From assembly GCA_028751875.1 (NCBI GenBank), contig CM054141.1:48731016-48795015 (forward strand): a DNA stretch of 64,000 nt. The letters run 5' to 3'. Below, piece by piece: positions 11,411 through 20,720 of this stretch (the stretch's first letter is position 1; each line of letters begins with the position of its first letter). Below the pieces are notes generated by a model, which saw only the letters and a program-made list of their open reading frames with translations, was not told the origin of the DNA and searched no databases. This DNA is from Rapana venosa (Eukaryota; Mollusca; Gastropoda; Neogastropoda; Muricidae). Both the position numbers and the translations under genes were made by a program.

Positions 11411-11553
11411 CATAGTCAGACATCTCGTTTGAAACAAAGACAGCTTTGATAGCTGGTCAGTCTCCCTTAGACATGGCAGTTACTTCTGAACTAAACGTAT
11501 GTTGATATTGGAAGACACGATTTTGCAGATATCCTTTACAAAGCAGCACACAG

Positions 11554-11759
11554 TCGGATGAGACTATAAACCGAGGCCCCGTGTGCGAACGCATGCAGAA
11601 CATCTTGCGCACACGTTGAATCCTGTTTCGCTTTTCGAAAGAGTAGGCCATTGTATGCCGGTGGGAACAGATGACAAAATTTACAAAACCACATACACAC
11701 GAGGACTGGATGTAAAAAAGCACATGAGTGCTTATTCCATTATCCTCGATATAAAAAAG

Positions 11760-11760
<1 letters not shown>
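11554..11760 (+). mobile_element. SINE-A, copy 4 (5'-truncated)
   Basis: Begins at the core ('tcggatgagactataaacc') and runs to the conserved 3' end 'cattatcctcgatataaaa'. The tRNA-like head is absent. (TA)n follows at once, then a LINE fragment. Confidence 0.88.

Positions 11761-11793
<33 letters not shown>
11761..11793. repeat. (TA)n between SINE-A copy 4 and LINE L2
   Basis: Pure TA repeat. Another (TA)n lies at the far end of the LINE fragment (12925-13012), so the LINE is bracketed by the same dinucleotide. Confidence 0.95.
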
Positions 11794-11795
<2 letters not shown>

Positions 11796-12897
11796 CTTCA
11801 TTGACTTCAAGAAGGCCTTCGACCGAGTGTGGCAAGAAGCTCTGTGGCAAGTCACGAGAGACTATAGCTTCGACGAGGACCTGATTCAAGTCATCCAGGC
11901 GCTGTATGACAGCTCCCACAGTACAGTCCTCATGGGGGGAGAAATTGGGGAGTTCTTCCGGACTTCAGTTGGAGTTCGACAAGGCTGCCCGCTATCCCCC
12001 ATTCTTTTCAACGTGTTCCTGAAGAACATCATGCAGGAGGCCCTCCTTGACTTCAAGACCACAATCACAATAGGAGGAAGGCCAGTCTGCAATCTTCGAT
12101 TCGCAGACGATATTGATCTCATGGGCCGCAGTGAAGAAGAACTCCAGGATCTCACCACCAGACTGGAAACATCAGCCAATGCCCACGGTATGGAGATCAG
12201 CACGGAAAAGAGCAAGATCCTAGTGAACAGTACCACACCGACCACTCCCACCAGCATCAAGATGAGTGGCGAGACACTAGAGGAGGTGGAAACTTTCAAG
12301 TACCTTGGAGCAGTCATCACCAAAGAAGGCACGAGCACACAAGAGGTGAAGATCAGACTTGCTGTGGCACTCTCCTCCATGACTAAGCTGGCGAAAGTGT
12401 GGAGAAACCCCAACATCAGAACCCACACTAAGGTCATACTCTACAAGGCACTCGTCACATCCATTGCCTTGTACAGCTGTGAAGCATGGACACTTACTGC
12501 CGATTTAGAATGTCGCATTCAAGCCTTTGAGATGAAGTGCCTCAGGCGGATCCTGAACATCACCTACAGAGACCGTAAAACCAATGACTACGTCTGGCAG
12601 CAGATCGAGGCACTGGCTGGCAAACAAGAACCATTGCTAGATACAGTCAAACGGAGGAAACTGAAATGGTTTGGCCACACAACAAGGCATAACAGCCTGT
12701 CAAAGACAGTTCTGCATGGAATGGTGGAAGGAGCAAGGAGGCAGGGACGACCACGCAAAAGCTGGATATCCAACATCAAGGAGTGGACCGGCCTCACTGT
12801 ACCAAACCTCCTGAAAGCAGCCCAGGACAGAACCATTTGGCGGTCCACTTGCAGCGTCCGTACGGGTACCCCAACGGTCGTTCCGACCAAGGGATGA
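11794..12897 (+). pseudogene. LINE reverse transcriptase fragment L2
   Basis: One frame is open from within the (TA)n repeat to a TGA at 12895-12897. It starts abruptly at RT motif A ('NFIDFKKAFDRVW'), has 'SVGVRQGCPLSPILFN', the catalytic FADD (12100-12111), 'KYLGAVITKEG' and 'YSCEAWTLTADLE', and ends with the C-terminal 'RRKLKWFGHTTRH' and 'GRPRKSWISNIKEWTG' segments. Endonuclease and the RT fingers are missing, so it is dead by truncation although the remaining frame has no stop. It belongs to a different lineage from L1 of this window. The stop codon falls in the first unit of a (GTGA)n tail, so there is essentially no 3' UTR. Confidence 0.9.
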
Positions 12898-12921
12898 GTG
12901 AGTGAGTGAGTGAGTGAGTGA

Positions 12922-12924
<3 letters not shown>
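12894..12924 (+). repeat. (TGAG)n 3' tail of LINE L2
   Basis: About seven TGAG/GTGA units begin at the ORF stop codon. A terminal short tandem repeat is the 3' end form of several LINE clades. Confidence 0.85.

Positions 12925-13012
<88 letters not shown>
12925..13012. repeat. (TA)n, one interruption
   Basis: TA repeats broken once by 'tag' at about 12971-12973. It follows the LINE tail. Confidence 0.95.
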
Positions 13013-13013
<1 letters not shown>

Positions 13014-13650
13014 CTCACAACAACATGTGAATTTCAAGTCTGTAATAACTGGTTGCATTGGGGGCCTTTCAAGATGGCTGACAACCAAAATGAGATTAAA
13101 ATCTATAAAACGTTAAAATTGTAACATTTATCTTGTGGGTTTTTTCTTTCCGCTTTTGATTTATTGCCTACAAAATCCTCCTTTTGACGTTTGAACAAGT
13201 TTTGTCTAGTCTTAGGAGCTCAAGTTTTTGTTATAATATCCAAATTTCTTGGCGGATATTTTTTATCGCTATTTGGATAAATTAAACAGCAATATCACAA
13301 AAACTTTAGCTTACACAAAGTTGTTTAAATGTACAAATTGCGGAGTGTGTATGCAAAATGAGCTTAAACAGTTTCTACTTTTTTGTGTGTTCATTCCAAA
13401 GCCTTATTAATTTGAATATAATTGCTTTACTGCATGGAAAAAAAACGGGAGAAAAAAATTAACAAACGTAACGCAATGGCTTGTTCATACGCAGACGTTA
13501 ATAATCAGTTATACATAAAAGACATTATTTTGTAAAAAAAAAAAAAAGAAGCCGTTGTGTTGGATAAAGTAAACAATGAAGTGTCAGAGATACAAAAATC
13601 TCAAAATCACAGAAAATCCCGATTTTTGCTGCCGCGTCTGGTCTTGAGAT
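13013..13650. other. Unique AT-rich stretch
   Basis: No open frame, repeat family or RNA-like structure recognised. A poly-A patch lies at 13537-13550. Confidence 0.45.
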
Positions 13651-13664
13651 GGAGAACAGAAAAT

Positions 13665-13935
13665 AAGGGGATGGGGGGAGAGAGGGGGGGGGGGACACAG
13701 AGACAGACAGACAGACAGGCAGGCAGACAGAAAGACAAACAGACAGCGGCAGACAGACAGACAGAAAGGGAAGGGGGAAGCAGGCAGACAGGCAAGATGA
13801 AAGGAACGAACGAGTGAACGAAGGGAGAAAGAAAAGAATCGAGTGAGCATAGGAGCAAGCATTAAGCAAGCAAATAAACAGGAAAGAAAGAAAGGAAATA
13901 CAGAAGGTAGGAAGAAAGAAAGAAAGAAAGAAAGA
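13665..13935. repeat. (CAGA)n and (GAAA)n purine-rich repeat
   Basis: G run (13684-13693), CAGA/CAGG tetranucleotides to about 13770, degenerate GAACGA, then GAAA repeats at 13883-13936. Open frames here are repeat-derived. Confidence 0.85.
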
Positions 13936-14637
13936 AAAGAGGAAGAACAGAAGTAGAGTGCAAATAGGAATTTCCAGAAGAATGCAAAAAGAAAAGAAAA
14001 CAGTAAGAAAAATGCAAAGAAAAAGACGAAAAATAATACACAGTAAAAGACTGCAAAAGGAAAAAGAGAATGCCTAGAAAAAAATGCAGAATTCCAATGA
14101 GTGGAACTATACCAAAGTCATATTATGAGCCTAGTTCTAGTTAATGTTGTTTTGATTTGATCTGACATTGTATCGAATCTTAAACCTTTATAGTGAAATA
14201 AGTCCTACCAAAGGAAAACATCACCGTGTGGTGAGAGCCAAAGGGATGACAAGAATGTCACTTCACTCCCACTCTTACTTCTCTAAACGTAAGCATTAGC
14301 CGACCATCCCTGTTCAGTACATTTACTTAACAGTTAATCTGTAATTACCCCCTATGTCTCGCCAAAAAAAGCTTTGATCATTTAAAGGAGAAGTTCCACT
14401 TTTTTCTTCAGTGGATCTTATCTATACAAGTAATTCGCATTTTAAAATGATACAGGTCATATTATGGGGAAAACATTGGTAACATTTATAACATGTCAAC
14501 AGAAAACGTTAATGTTCAGGATATGGTTTCTTAGTTTTGTATTTCAAAGCCAGTTGACTGATAATCCAGTTTTTGTTGTTGACTTGCTGGTATACTTGCT
14601 GGTTTGATTATTACTATTTTTCCTTATATCTGATCGA
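13936..14637. other. Unique AT-rich stretch
   Basis: A-rich to about 14090, then mixed sequence. No gene or known repeat recognised. Confidence 0.4.
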
Positions 14638-14960
14638 TTATCATCTCATCTCATCTGCTCCCATAACCCCCCTCTGGGGTCGAAGGGACACTGCAGTGAC
14701 AAACGTTGTTCCAGTTGGCTCCATTTTTGACGGTTGTGGGCAAGTGCCTGGGTTGTGGAGACGCTCTTCCCGGTCTATTCAGTGATGTCTTCCCCTTCTC
14801 TTCCCCTGCACTGCTCCTTGCAGTATGGTCTTGGAGAGCCCATCTGATCTTGTCACGTGTCCATACCAACTGAGCTTCCTTTTTTTGACTGTAGTCAGCA
14901 GAGGTCGTCGTAGTGCTTTACTTGTTGGATGAGGGTTTGTTGGACTTCTTCGTTGGTAAT
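14638..14960 (-). mobile_element. LINE 3'-end fragment L4
   Basis: On the minus strand it encodes disrupted C-terminal LINE coding sequence: 'DHITNEEVQQTL', a basic stretch before 'GHVTRSDGLSKTILQG' in a shifted frame, then a tail of (GATGA)n near 14640-14657. Several frameshifts and stops. It lies directly downstream of L3 in the same orientation. Confidence 0.65.
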
Positions 14961-14979
14961 GTGGTCCGATTGATTATCT

Positions 14980-15362
14980 ATCTATCTATCTGTCCCGTAG
15001 TCTGACGACCGTGGGGGCACCCTCAAAGACTCAACAATCAGTTCCCTCCATTCCTCTCTCTGTTCTGCCTTACTCAGGGTTTTGTTGAGTTCTAGGCCTG
15101 TCCATTCGCTGATGTTATCCTCCCAGCTCTTCCTTGGTCTGCCTTTTCTTCTTCCTCCTTGGACAGTGCCTTGTAAAATTATCTTTGAAAGACCTTTGGA
15201 TCTTGTGACATGCCCATACCATTTACGTTTTCGCTTTTTCACGATCGTTAGAAGGTACTCATAGGGTCCAATGGTTTGCTGGATTCTGTTATGCACGCTT
15301 TCGTTGCTTATTTGGTCTTTGTAGGAGATGCCAAGGAGTCTCCGAAAGCATCTGATTGACTA
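14980..15362 (-). pseudogene. LINE C-terminal fragment L3
   Basis: One open frame from about 15362 down to a TAG near 14982. It encodes 'RCFRRLLGISYKDQISNES', 'KKRKRKWYGHVTRSKGLSK', 'GGRRKGRPRKSWEDNISEW' and ends in 'SSDYGTDR'. The stop codon lies inside a (GATA)n tail (about 14975-14994). Only the last 125 or so codons of the polyprotein are present; RT is missing. Similar in layout to L2 but with a different tail repeat. Confidence 0.85.
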
Positions 15363-15384
15363 TATCTTTGTTTAATTCCCAAAG

Positions 15385-15480
15385 TCAGAAAGTAGCTACC
15401 TTAATGATGAGCTGAAACGGTCGCATTATAAACATTCTGACCATTGGTGAAACTCGGAACTCTAGTCCAGGAACCAACAT
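15385..15480 (+). mobile_element. SINE-E 3'-domain fragment
   Basis: Reads 'agctaccttaatgatgagc', 'cggtcgcattataaac', 'ccattggtgaaactcgg', 'actctagtccaggaacc', matching the SINE-E order at 9240-9370. Confidence 0.6.
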
Positions 15481-15700
15481 AAATATATTCCTATGACTTG
15501 AGAGCTGGTCAGAAAATTTGAGAAAGACTCTCAAAAGTGTACTCGTAAAGTGGATTGATTTTGACTGTGTAGTCCCAGTCTTCAGAGATGGAAGCCTGCC
15601 AGAGTCAGAAAATCCTTGACTCAGGATTTGAACCTGCGACCTTCCATCTCGTAACTTAAAGCATGGTCTTTGTGTCACAATGGCTGATTCCAAACTATCA
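15480..15700 (-). mobile_element. SINE-D, copy 1 (tRNA-like head)
   Basis: On the minus strand the right end has a B-box-like AGGTTCAAATCCT (15623-15635) with a possible A box near 15660-15690. Downstream it has 'ggcaggcttccatctct' and an A/T-rich body ending near 'ttctgaccagc'. The same order appears at 35730-35945. The tRNA of origin is not identified. Confidence 0.65.
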
Positions 15701-15865
15701 AGTTTGTTACACGCATCTATCTGTGTTTAGCTCTTAATGTTTAAAAAGAGTTATTCACAAACATTCGCTGTCACTCACATTCTATATTCATTCTTTATTT
15801 TCTCTTTCCTTCATCAAGTGTTTCCTGTTCTCTCTTTAGTAGATAAGAACAACAGCATTTCTTTC

Positions 15866-15867
<2 letters not shown>

Positions 15868-15924
<57 letters not shown>

Positions 15925-15987
15925 ATAATATATATAATATATATATTTTTATATATATATAATATATTATATATATATATATATATA

Positions 15988-16033
<46 letters not shown>
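15868..16033. repeat. Complex (TA)n block followed by (GT)n
   Basis: TA repeats with shifted phases (repeated 'tataatata' steps) from 15868 to 16005, then pure GT to 16033. Highly AT-rich and self-complementary. Confidence 0.95.
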
Positions 16034-16225
16034 CTTAAAAAGACCACAAAAATATACGAGATTTCATTCTCCTTCAGTTTCACATTTACCAAAACACACT
16101 CCCTCTCCCCAAGATGTATTCAGCCGAGCATTGAGTCAGAGACAATTGTCTAATGACTTGTGGCACGCATGGCTGAGTCTGTCTGGGCCACGGTCCACTG
16201 GCTGCATTGTCGGTGACCCGTGACG
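16034..16225. other. Unique leader before the 28-bp minisatellite
   Basis: Mixed sequence ending in 'ggagtgtggcctgacagtc', the first partial minisatellite unit. No gene seen. Confidence 0.4.
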
Positions 16226-16796
16226 GCGTGTTTGTGGAGTGTGGCCTGACAGTCAGACAGACTACACTGTGGCCTGACAGTCAGACAGACTACACTGTGG
16301 CCTGACAGTCTGTGTAGTGGCCTGGCAGTCAGACAGACTACACTGTGGCCTGACAGTCAGTCAGACTACACTGTCAGACAGACTACACTGTGGCCTGACA
16401 GTCAGACAGACTACACTGTGGCCTGACAGTCAGACAGACTACACTGTGGCCTGACAGTCAGTCAGACTACACTGTCAGACAGACTACACTGTGGCCTGAC
16501 AGTCAGACAGACTACACTGTGGCCTGGCAGTCAGACAGACTACACTGTGGCCTGACAGTCAGTCAGACTACACTGTCAGACAGACTACACTGTGGCCTGA
16601 CAGTCAGACAGACTACACTGTGGCCTGACAGTCAGACAGACTACACTGTGGCCTGACAGTCAGACAGACTACACTGTGGCCTGACAGTCAGACAGACTAC
16701 ACTGTGGCCTGACAGTCAGACAGACTACACTGTGGCCTGACAGTCAGACAGACTACACTGTGGCCTGACAGTCAGACAGACTACACTGTGGCCTGG
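16226..16796. repeat. 28-bp minisatellite with a 101-bp higher-order period
   Basis: Basic unit 28 bp, containing 'actacactgtggcctg' and 'cagtcagacag'. A shortened 17-bp unit recurs at fixed spacing: the junction 'cagtcagtcagactacac' starts at 16354, 16455 and 16556, exactly 101 bp apart (3 x 28 + 17). From about 16600 to 16796 the array is simple 28-bp units. No coding meaning. Confidence 0.95.
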
Positions 16797-16924
16797 CCGA
16801 GTCCAGTCATCACTGCTGGGGAGTCTGCTCTGCTTCTTGTATTCTTGCTGTTCTTCTCTGGTTGCTGTTGTGATTTTATTAAATTCTCTCTCTCTTTAAA
16901 TGTTGTCTGTCGTTTATCTTGTTT

Positions 16925-17235
16925 ATGTGTGTCTCAAAGTGTGTGCTGGGTGGGGGGGTGATTGTGTGTGCGTGTGTGGGGGGGGGGGGGGAGGAATGTG
17001 TGTGTGTTGTGTGTGTGTGTGGATGGGGGGTGGTGGTAGGAGGAATGTGTGTGTGTATGGTGTGTGTGTATGTGGGTGGGTGGGTGGATACGAGGGGAAA
17101 TCTCTGTGTGTGTGTGAATGTGGGGGGTGGGGAACTCTTTGTGTGTAAATCTCTGTGTGCATGTGTGTGTAAATAATTATATGTACGAGGGTATAGGGTA
17201 GAAGTAGATTTGTGTGTGTGTATGTGCGTGTGTGC
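16925..17235. repeat. GT- and G-rich low-complexity DNA
   Basis: TGTG stretches alternating with G runs, including a G homopolymer near 16979-16991. Possible G-quadruplex-forming strand. The apparent Cys/Val/Gly proteins are artefacts. Confidence 0.85.
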
Positions 17236-17625
17236 TCAGTGATATCCTCATCGTGTTTTCAAACCGTTCGGTTTTATTTCCTTTTAAGGTCGTGAAAGTG
17301 CAACTCCTTATATGCAGGAAAAACCCAACATAACTACATTATTATTGAAGTCAAAGAGCATCCCTCGTTCCTTTTTCCTACATCAATATTGTTGATATGC
17401 AGCTTGTTGTAGCACGTCATATACAATTCGTGTATGTATCTTAATTATCACCGTGTAGGAATGAGTCATACAAAAACATTTCAATATGATTCTAGCAAAT
17501 AGCCAGTTTACTTTTTCTATACCTGGAAAATTCGTGGTTGCGCTGGAAAATCAATATTCGGGTTACGCATTTGTCATTTGTTTGTCTTCTTTTACGCACC
17601 CACACATATACAAAACAATAAGAGT
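17236..17625. other. Unique stretch before the giant AAG array
   Basis: Mixed sequence; the long open frame that starts at 17486 is open here only by chance before entering the AAG repeat. No gene seen. Confidence 0.4.
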
Positions 17626-17631
17626 AAGAAG

Positions 17632-17664
<33 letters not shown>

Positions 17665-18350
17665 AAGAAGAAGAAGGAAGAAGAAGAAGAAGAAGAAGAA
17701 GAAGAAGAAGAAGAAGAAGAAGAAGAAGAAGAAGAAGAAGAAGAAGAAGAAGAAGAAGAAGAAGAAGAAGAAGAAGAAGAAGAAAGAAGAAGAGAAGAAG
17801 AAGAAGAAGAAGAAGAAGAAGAAGAAAGAAGAAAAGAAGAAAGAAGAAAGAAGAAGAAAGAAAAGAAGAAGAAGAAGAAGAACAAGAAGAAGAACAAGAA
17901 GAAGAAGAAGAACAAGAAGAAGAACAAGAAGAACAAGAAGAAGAAGAAGAACAAGAAGAAGAAGAAAAGAAGAAGAAGAAAAGAAGAACAAGAAGAAGAA
18001 CAAGAAGAAGAACAAGAAGAGAAGAAGAACAAGAAGAAGAAGAAGAAAAGAAAAGAAGAAAGAAGAAAAGAAGAAGAAGAAGAACAAGAAGAAGAAAAGA
18101 AAAGAAAGAAGAACAAGAAGAAGAACAAAGAAAAGAAGAACAAGAAGAAAAGAAGAAGAACAAGAAGAAGAACAAGAAGAACAAGAAGAAGAAGAAGAAG
18201 AAGAAGAAGAAGAAGAAGAAGAAGAAGAAGAAGAAGAAGAGAAGAAGAACAAGAACAGAACAAGAACAAGAGAAGAACAAGAAGAACAGAAAGAACAAGA
18301 AGACAAGAAGAAAAGAGAAAAGAAAGAACAAGAGAAGAAAAGACAGAAGC
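17625..18350. repeat. Giant (AAG)n polypurine tract, about 725 bp
   Basis: Near-pure AAG to about 17875, then AAG mixed with AAC-AAG and AAAG variants, then pure AAG again at 18181-18240. All three frames on both strands are open for 270-320 codons, giving Lys/Glu/Arg or Phe/Leu/Ser runs. These are not genes. The plus strand is almost free of pyrimidines. A SINE with a (GAA)n tail is a plausible seed, since a 'gaagaagaaga' tail is seen at 46890-46900. Confidence 0.97.
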
Positions 18351-18399
18351 TGACAATAAGAAAAGAAGAAAAGAACAAGGAAATAACAGAAAAAATGAC

Positions 18400-18600
18400 A
18401 TAAGTTAAGTAGAAAAGAAAAAGGATTATAATGTGCACTGCACATCCGCAACAACAAACCTCACATATTCACACATAAAGGTTATCATTTGGCACAGTAA
18501 AATTGTAGTTTAACAAGTCCAAATGTGCACGTGCAATCGCACACACGCACACACACATACACACACATAAAGGTTATACATTTTGGCAAGGTAATAGGAT
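18400..18600. other. Unique stretch with short (AC)n
   Basis: Includes two near repeats of 'acataaaggttat' (near 18473 and 18565). Short AC repeats at 18537-18567. No gene seen. Confidence 0.4.
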
Positions 18601-18785
18601 TTCGGCTCTTGAAGGCAAGGAAAAGCAATGAGTTGAATCAGGAAAGGAAAATCTTAGGTTGAAATAAAAAGGTCTCGAGACTGGATTTAAAAGTGTCATA
18701 AGAGGGATTTTGGCGAAGAGAGAGAGGGAGGTCATTCCAGATCGATGGACCAGAAATAGAGAAAGAGCGACGGCCGACGCTGCAC
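18600..18785 (-). mobile_element. LINE C-terminal fragment L6, cut by (AC)n
   Basis: The minus strand encodes 'GRRSFSISGPSIWNDLPLSL' then 'RQNPSYDTFKSSLETFLF', the final segment typical of CR1/L2/jockey-like RT polyproteins ('FS..GP..WN.LP....' then 'F...L...LF'). Upstream coding sequence is replaced by an (AC)n microsatellite starting at 18785. Too short to place in a clade. Confidence 0.8.
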
Positions 18786-18833
18786 ACACACACACATACA
18801 CACACACACACACACACACCCACACAACACACG

Positions 18834-18901
<68 letters not shown>

Positions 18902-18905
18902 CACA
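18785..18905. repeat. (AC)n microsatellite
   Basis: AC dinucleotides with a few ACGC and ACC interruptions. It ends the coding part of L6 abruptly. Confidence 0.95.
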
Positions 18906-19194
18906 CAGCACTCCATGCTGTAATGTTTACTCCTCCGCCTAAGTGCACTTGAACAGTCTCTGAACAAAAATATAGAAACTGTTCCTCGCTAGCTGATTCC
19001 AGAAGCAATCAAATTCCCATTCCTTCTTCGCTTGGAAAAGCTCTTCTTCTTCCTATGCCTCATTCAAAGTCAGTTTTCTCCAAACGCCAAGCTAAAGTCG
19101 CAGAAGTCTAGCAGCCATGCATACCATAGGGATTCATCTTCATCAGGCAGCGTTGAACTGTAGGCAGAATTGACAGTTATTAATATCACGTATT
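18906..19194. other. Unique stretch
   Basis: Mixed sequence on the side where L6 coding should continue. I could not recognise LINE sequence in it, and no gene is seen. Confidence 0.35.
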
Positions 19195-19500
19195 CAGAGC
19201 GCTCGCTTTCCCTTAGCCAATGTTAAGCAGCGTCGAGTAAGGTTACCCATTGGATGGGTGACCGTTTGCGCGCTTTATCTTCAGTACAGCCCCCCCTCCC
19301 CCCCCCCCCCCCCCCTTCACCCAGCTGTAAATGGGTACCTTCCCTCTTTAGGGTCAGGGAAGGTAAAGCAGCGAGGGAGAGGAGATGGGCGCCGCCCTCA
19401 ATATGCTGGCCCCTGGAGAAGCTGAGGTAGGTCTCTGACGTCTCGCTTCCCTACGACCACATAGGTTATGGGACACCTTTACCTTGACCTTTTTAAATAT
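19195..19500 (+). mobile_element. SINE-C, copy 1 (5S rRNA-like segment)
   Basis: 5S rRNA-like stretch at about 19215-19272 ('tgttaagcagcgtcgag', 'ggttacccattggatgggtg', 'accgtttgcg'), then a shared body: 'ccagctgtaaatgggtacc', 'tagggtcagggaaggtaaag', 'gagatgggcgccgccctcaa', 'cataggttatgggac'. The tRNA-like A box present in copy 2 is missing on the left. A C homopolymer of about 30 bases (19283-19316) is expanded within the element. Confidence 0.88.
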
Positions 19501-19574
19501 CGCGTATAGACCTTTCTCTTGCTGAACTGTATGAACTTAGACTATGAGTTTTAACACGGCCAAAGTTCCCGGTA

Positions 19575-19690
19575 TTGGAATGCGGATACCTTAAATGTGG
19601 GCAAAAAACGGTTGCATAAGTAGTAAAAAGTTTCACCATTTGTGAACCTTAGTGCTTTAGCCGAGGAACGAAAAAAAAAAGAATCATTAC
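19575..19690 (+). mobile_element. SINE-E 3'-domain fragment
   Basis: Reads 'aaatgtgggcaaaaaacgg', 'tttcaccatttgtgaacc', 'gctttagccgaggaacg' then a poly-A, the SINE-E 3' order. Confidence 0.65.
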
Positions 19691-20455
19691 TGGTGACTAG
19701 TTGTTTTGTTGACATTGTTAATTAAACTTTTTTCATATCAAATATCCATTATATTTTAATCAAGCAAACAAACAATCAGTCAATAAATCAAACCTTGTCT
19801 ATTATCTGATTTTTTTTTCAAGTATATTATTTACCGAAATTTTGGACAGTATGATAGTAACAGGATGACTTTCAATTACTCTACACAATGTTCCATTGTT
19901 CTTTGAGCTGCAGGGTTTATTTAAAAGCAAGAACAACAACATCAACAACAGCAACAACAGCAGCAGCAGTAACAACAACAACAACAAAACACACAGCTCC
20001 ATGGCACACACAGTGACTTTTAAGGCTGCAGGCTGTTGGGCATGAAGAGATGGCCAGGTCTGAATGCTGCAAGGCTCAGCTCAGTTCAGCTCATGGTGGG
20101 ACTGATTCATTATTGAAGGGAATGCATCAGCATGAGGCTTTTGTGTGGGTTGAAAAAAACTCTTTGCCTGGCGATCCTGTGCGATGGTTTTCTTCTATGG
20201 ATTCCTTCAGTGATTCTGTGGATAGGACTCTGAGTGTCTTCTGTTGCTCCAGATGGGTTGTAAACATCAGCATCTGTTTCAGGTTTTGTGTATGATTGGT
20301 CTGGTATCACTTTAAGTGGAGAGACGTTCAAATTGAAGACTTACTTACTTATTGTGTATGGTTTGAATCAAACAGGTTGCATGCGCCCAACAGCCTATGC
20401 CTACATTTCTTAATGACTGTGAATGATGTGCACATAAGAATATTCATACATTTTA
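19691..20455. other. Unique stretch with (CAA/CAG)n
   Basis: Contains CAA and CAG trinucleotides at about 19930-19987, which give Leu/Gln runs in open frames. No other repeat or gene recognised. Confidence 0.45.
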
Positions 20456-20459
20456 CGGA

Positions 20460-20720
20460 TGCTAATGCCGAGTAAACTTTCAGCTCGTGGTTTCACGAAG
20501 TTGTCTGTTCGAATCTCAGTAGGAGCTGCCGGCGAATTAATGGCTGGGGTTTTCCTGACCTCCCTAGTCAGCTTCAAGCAAAGACCCGCCAGTCCCCTGA
20601 CGTTCTTCGCGTACATACGCATGCTAAAGATCAAGAACTTACGCTAAAAATCCAGAAAGCCATGCCAGTGTTCGATGGGTTTGGAAAATTGAATATACCC
20701 AGCATGCAACCTGTACCTGG
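20460..20720 (+). mobile_element. SINE-E, copy with possible tRNA-like head
   Basis: Starts with a B-box-like 'tgttcgaatctc' near 20507-20518, then 'ggggttttcctgacctcc', 'agacccgccagtcccctg', 'acatacgcatgctaaagat', 'tcgatgggtttggaaaatt', 'atacccagcatgcaacctg'. The later half matches the SINE-E phrase order at 9172-9370. The head is not secure. Confidence 0.6.

Noticed and set aside
16226..16796. CRISPR-like regular repeat spacing
   Set aside because: Units are contiguous with no unique spacers; it is a minisatellite in eukaryotic DNA.
17486..18457. Open frames of 270-321 codons on both strands
   Set aside because: All six frames are open because the tract is (AAG)n; the products are Lys/Glu/Arg or Phe/Leu/Ser runs.
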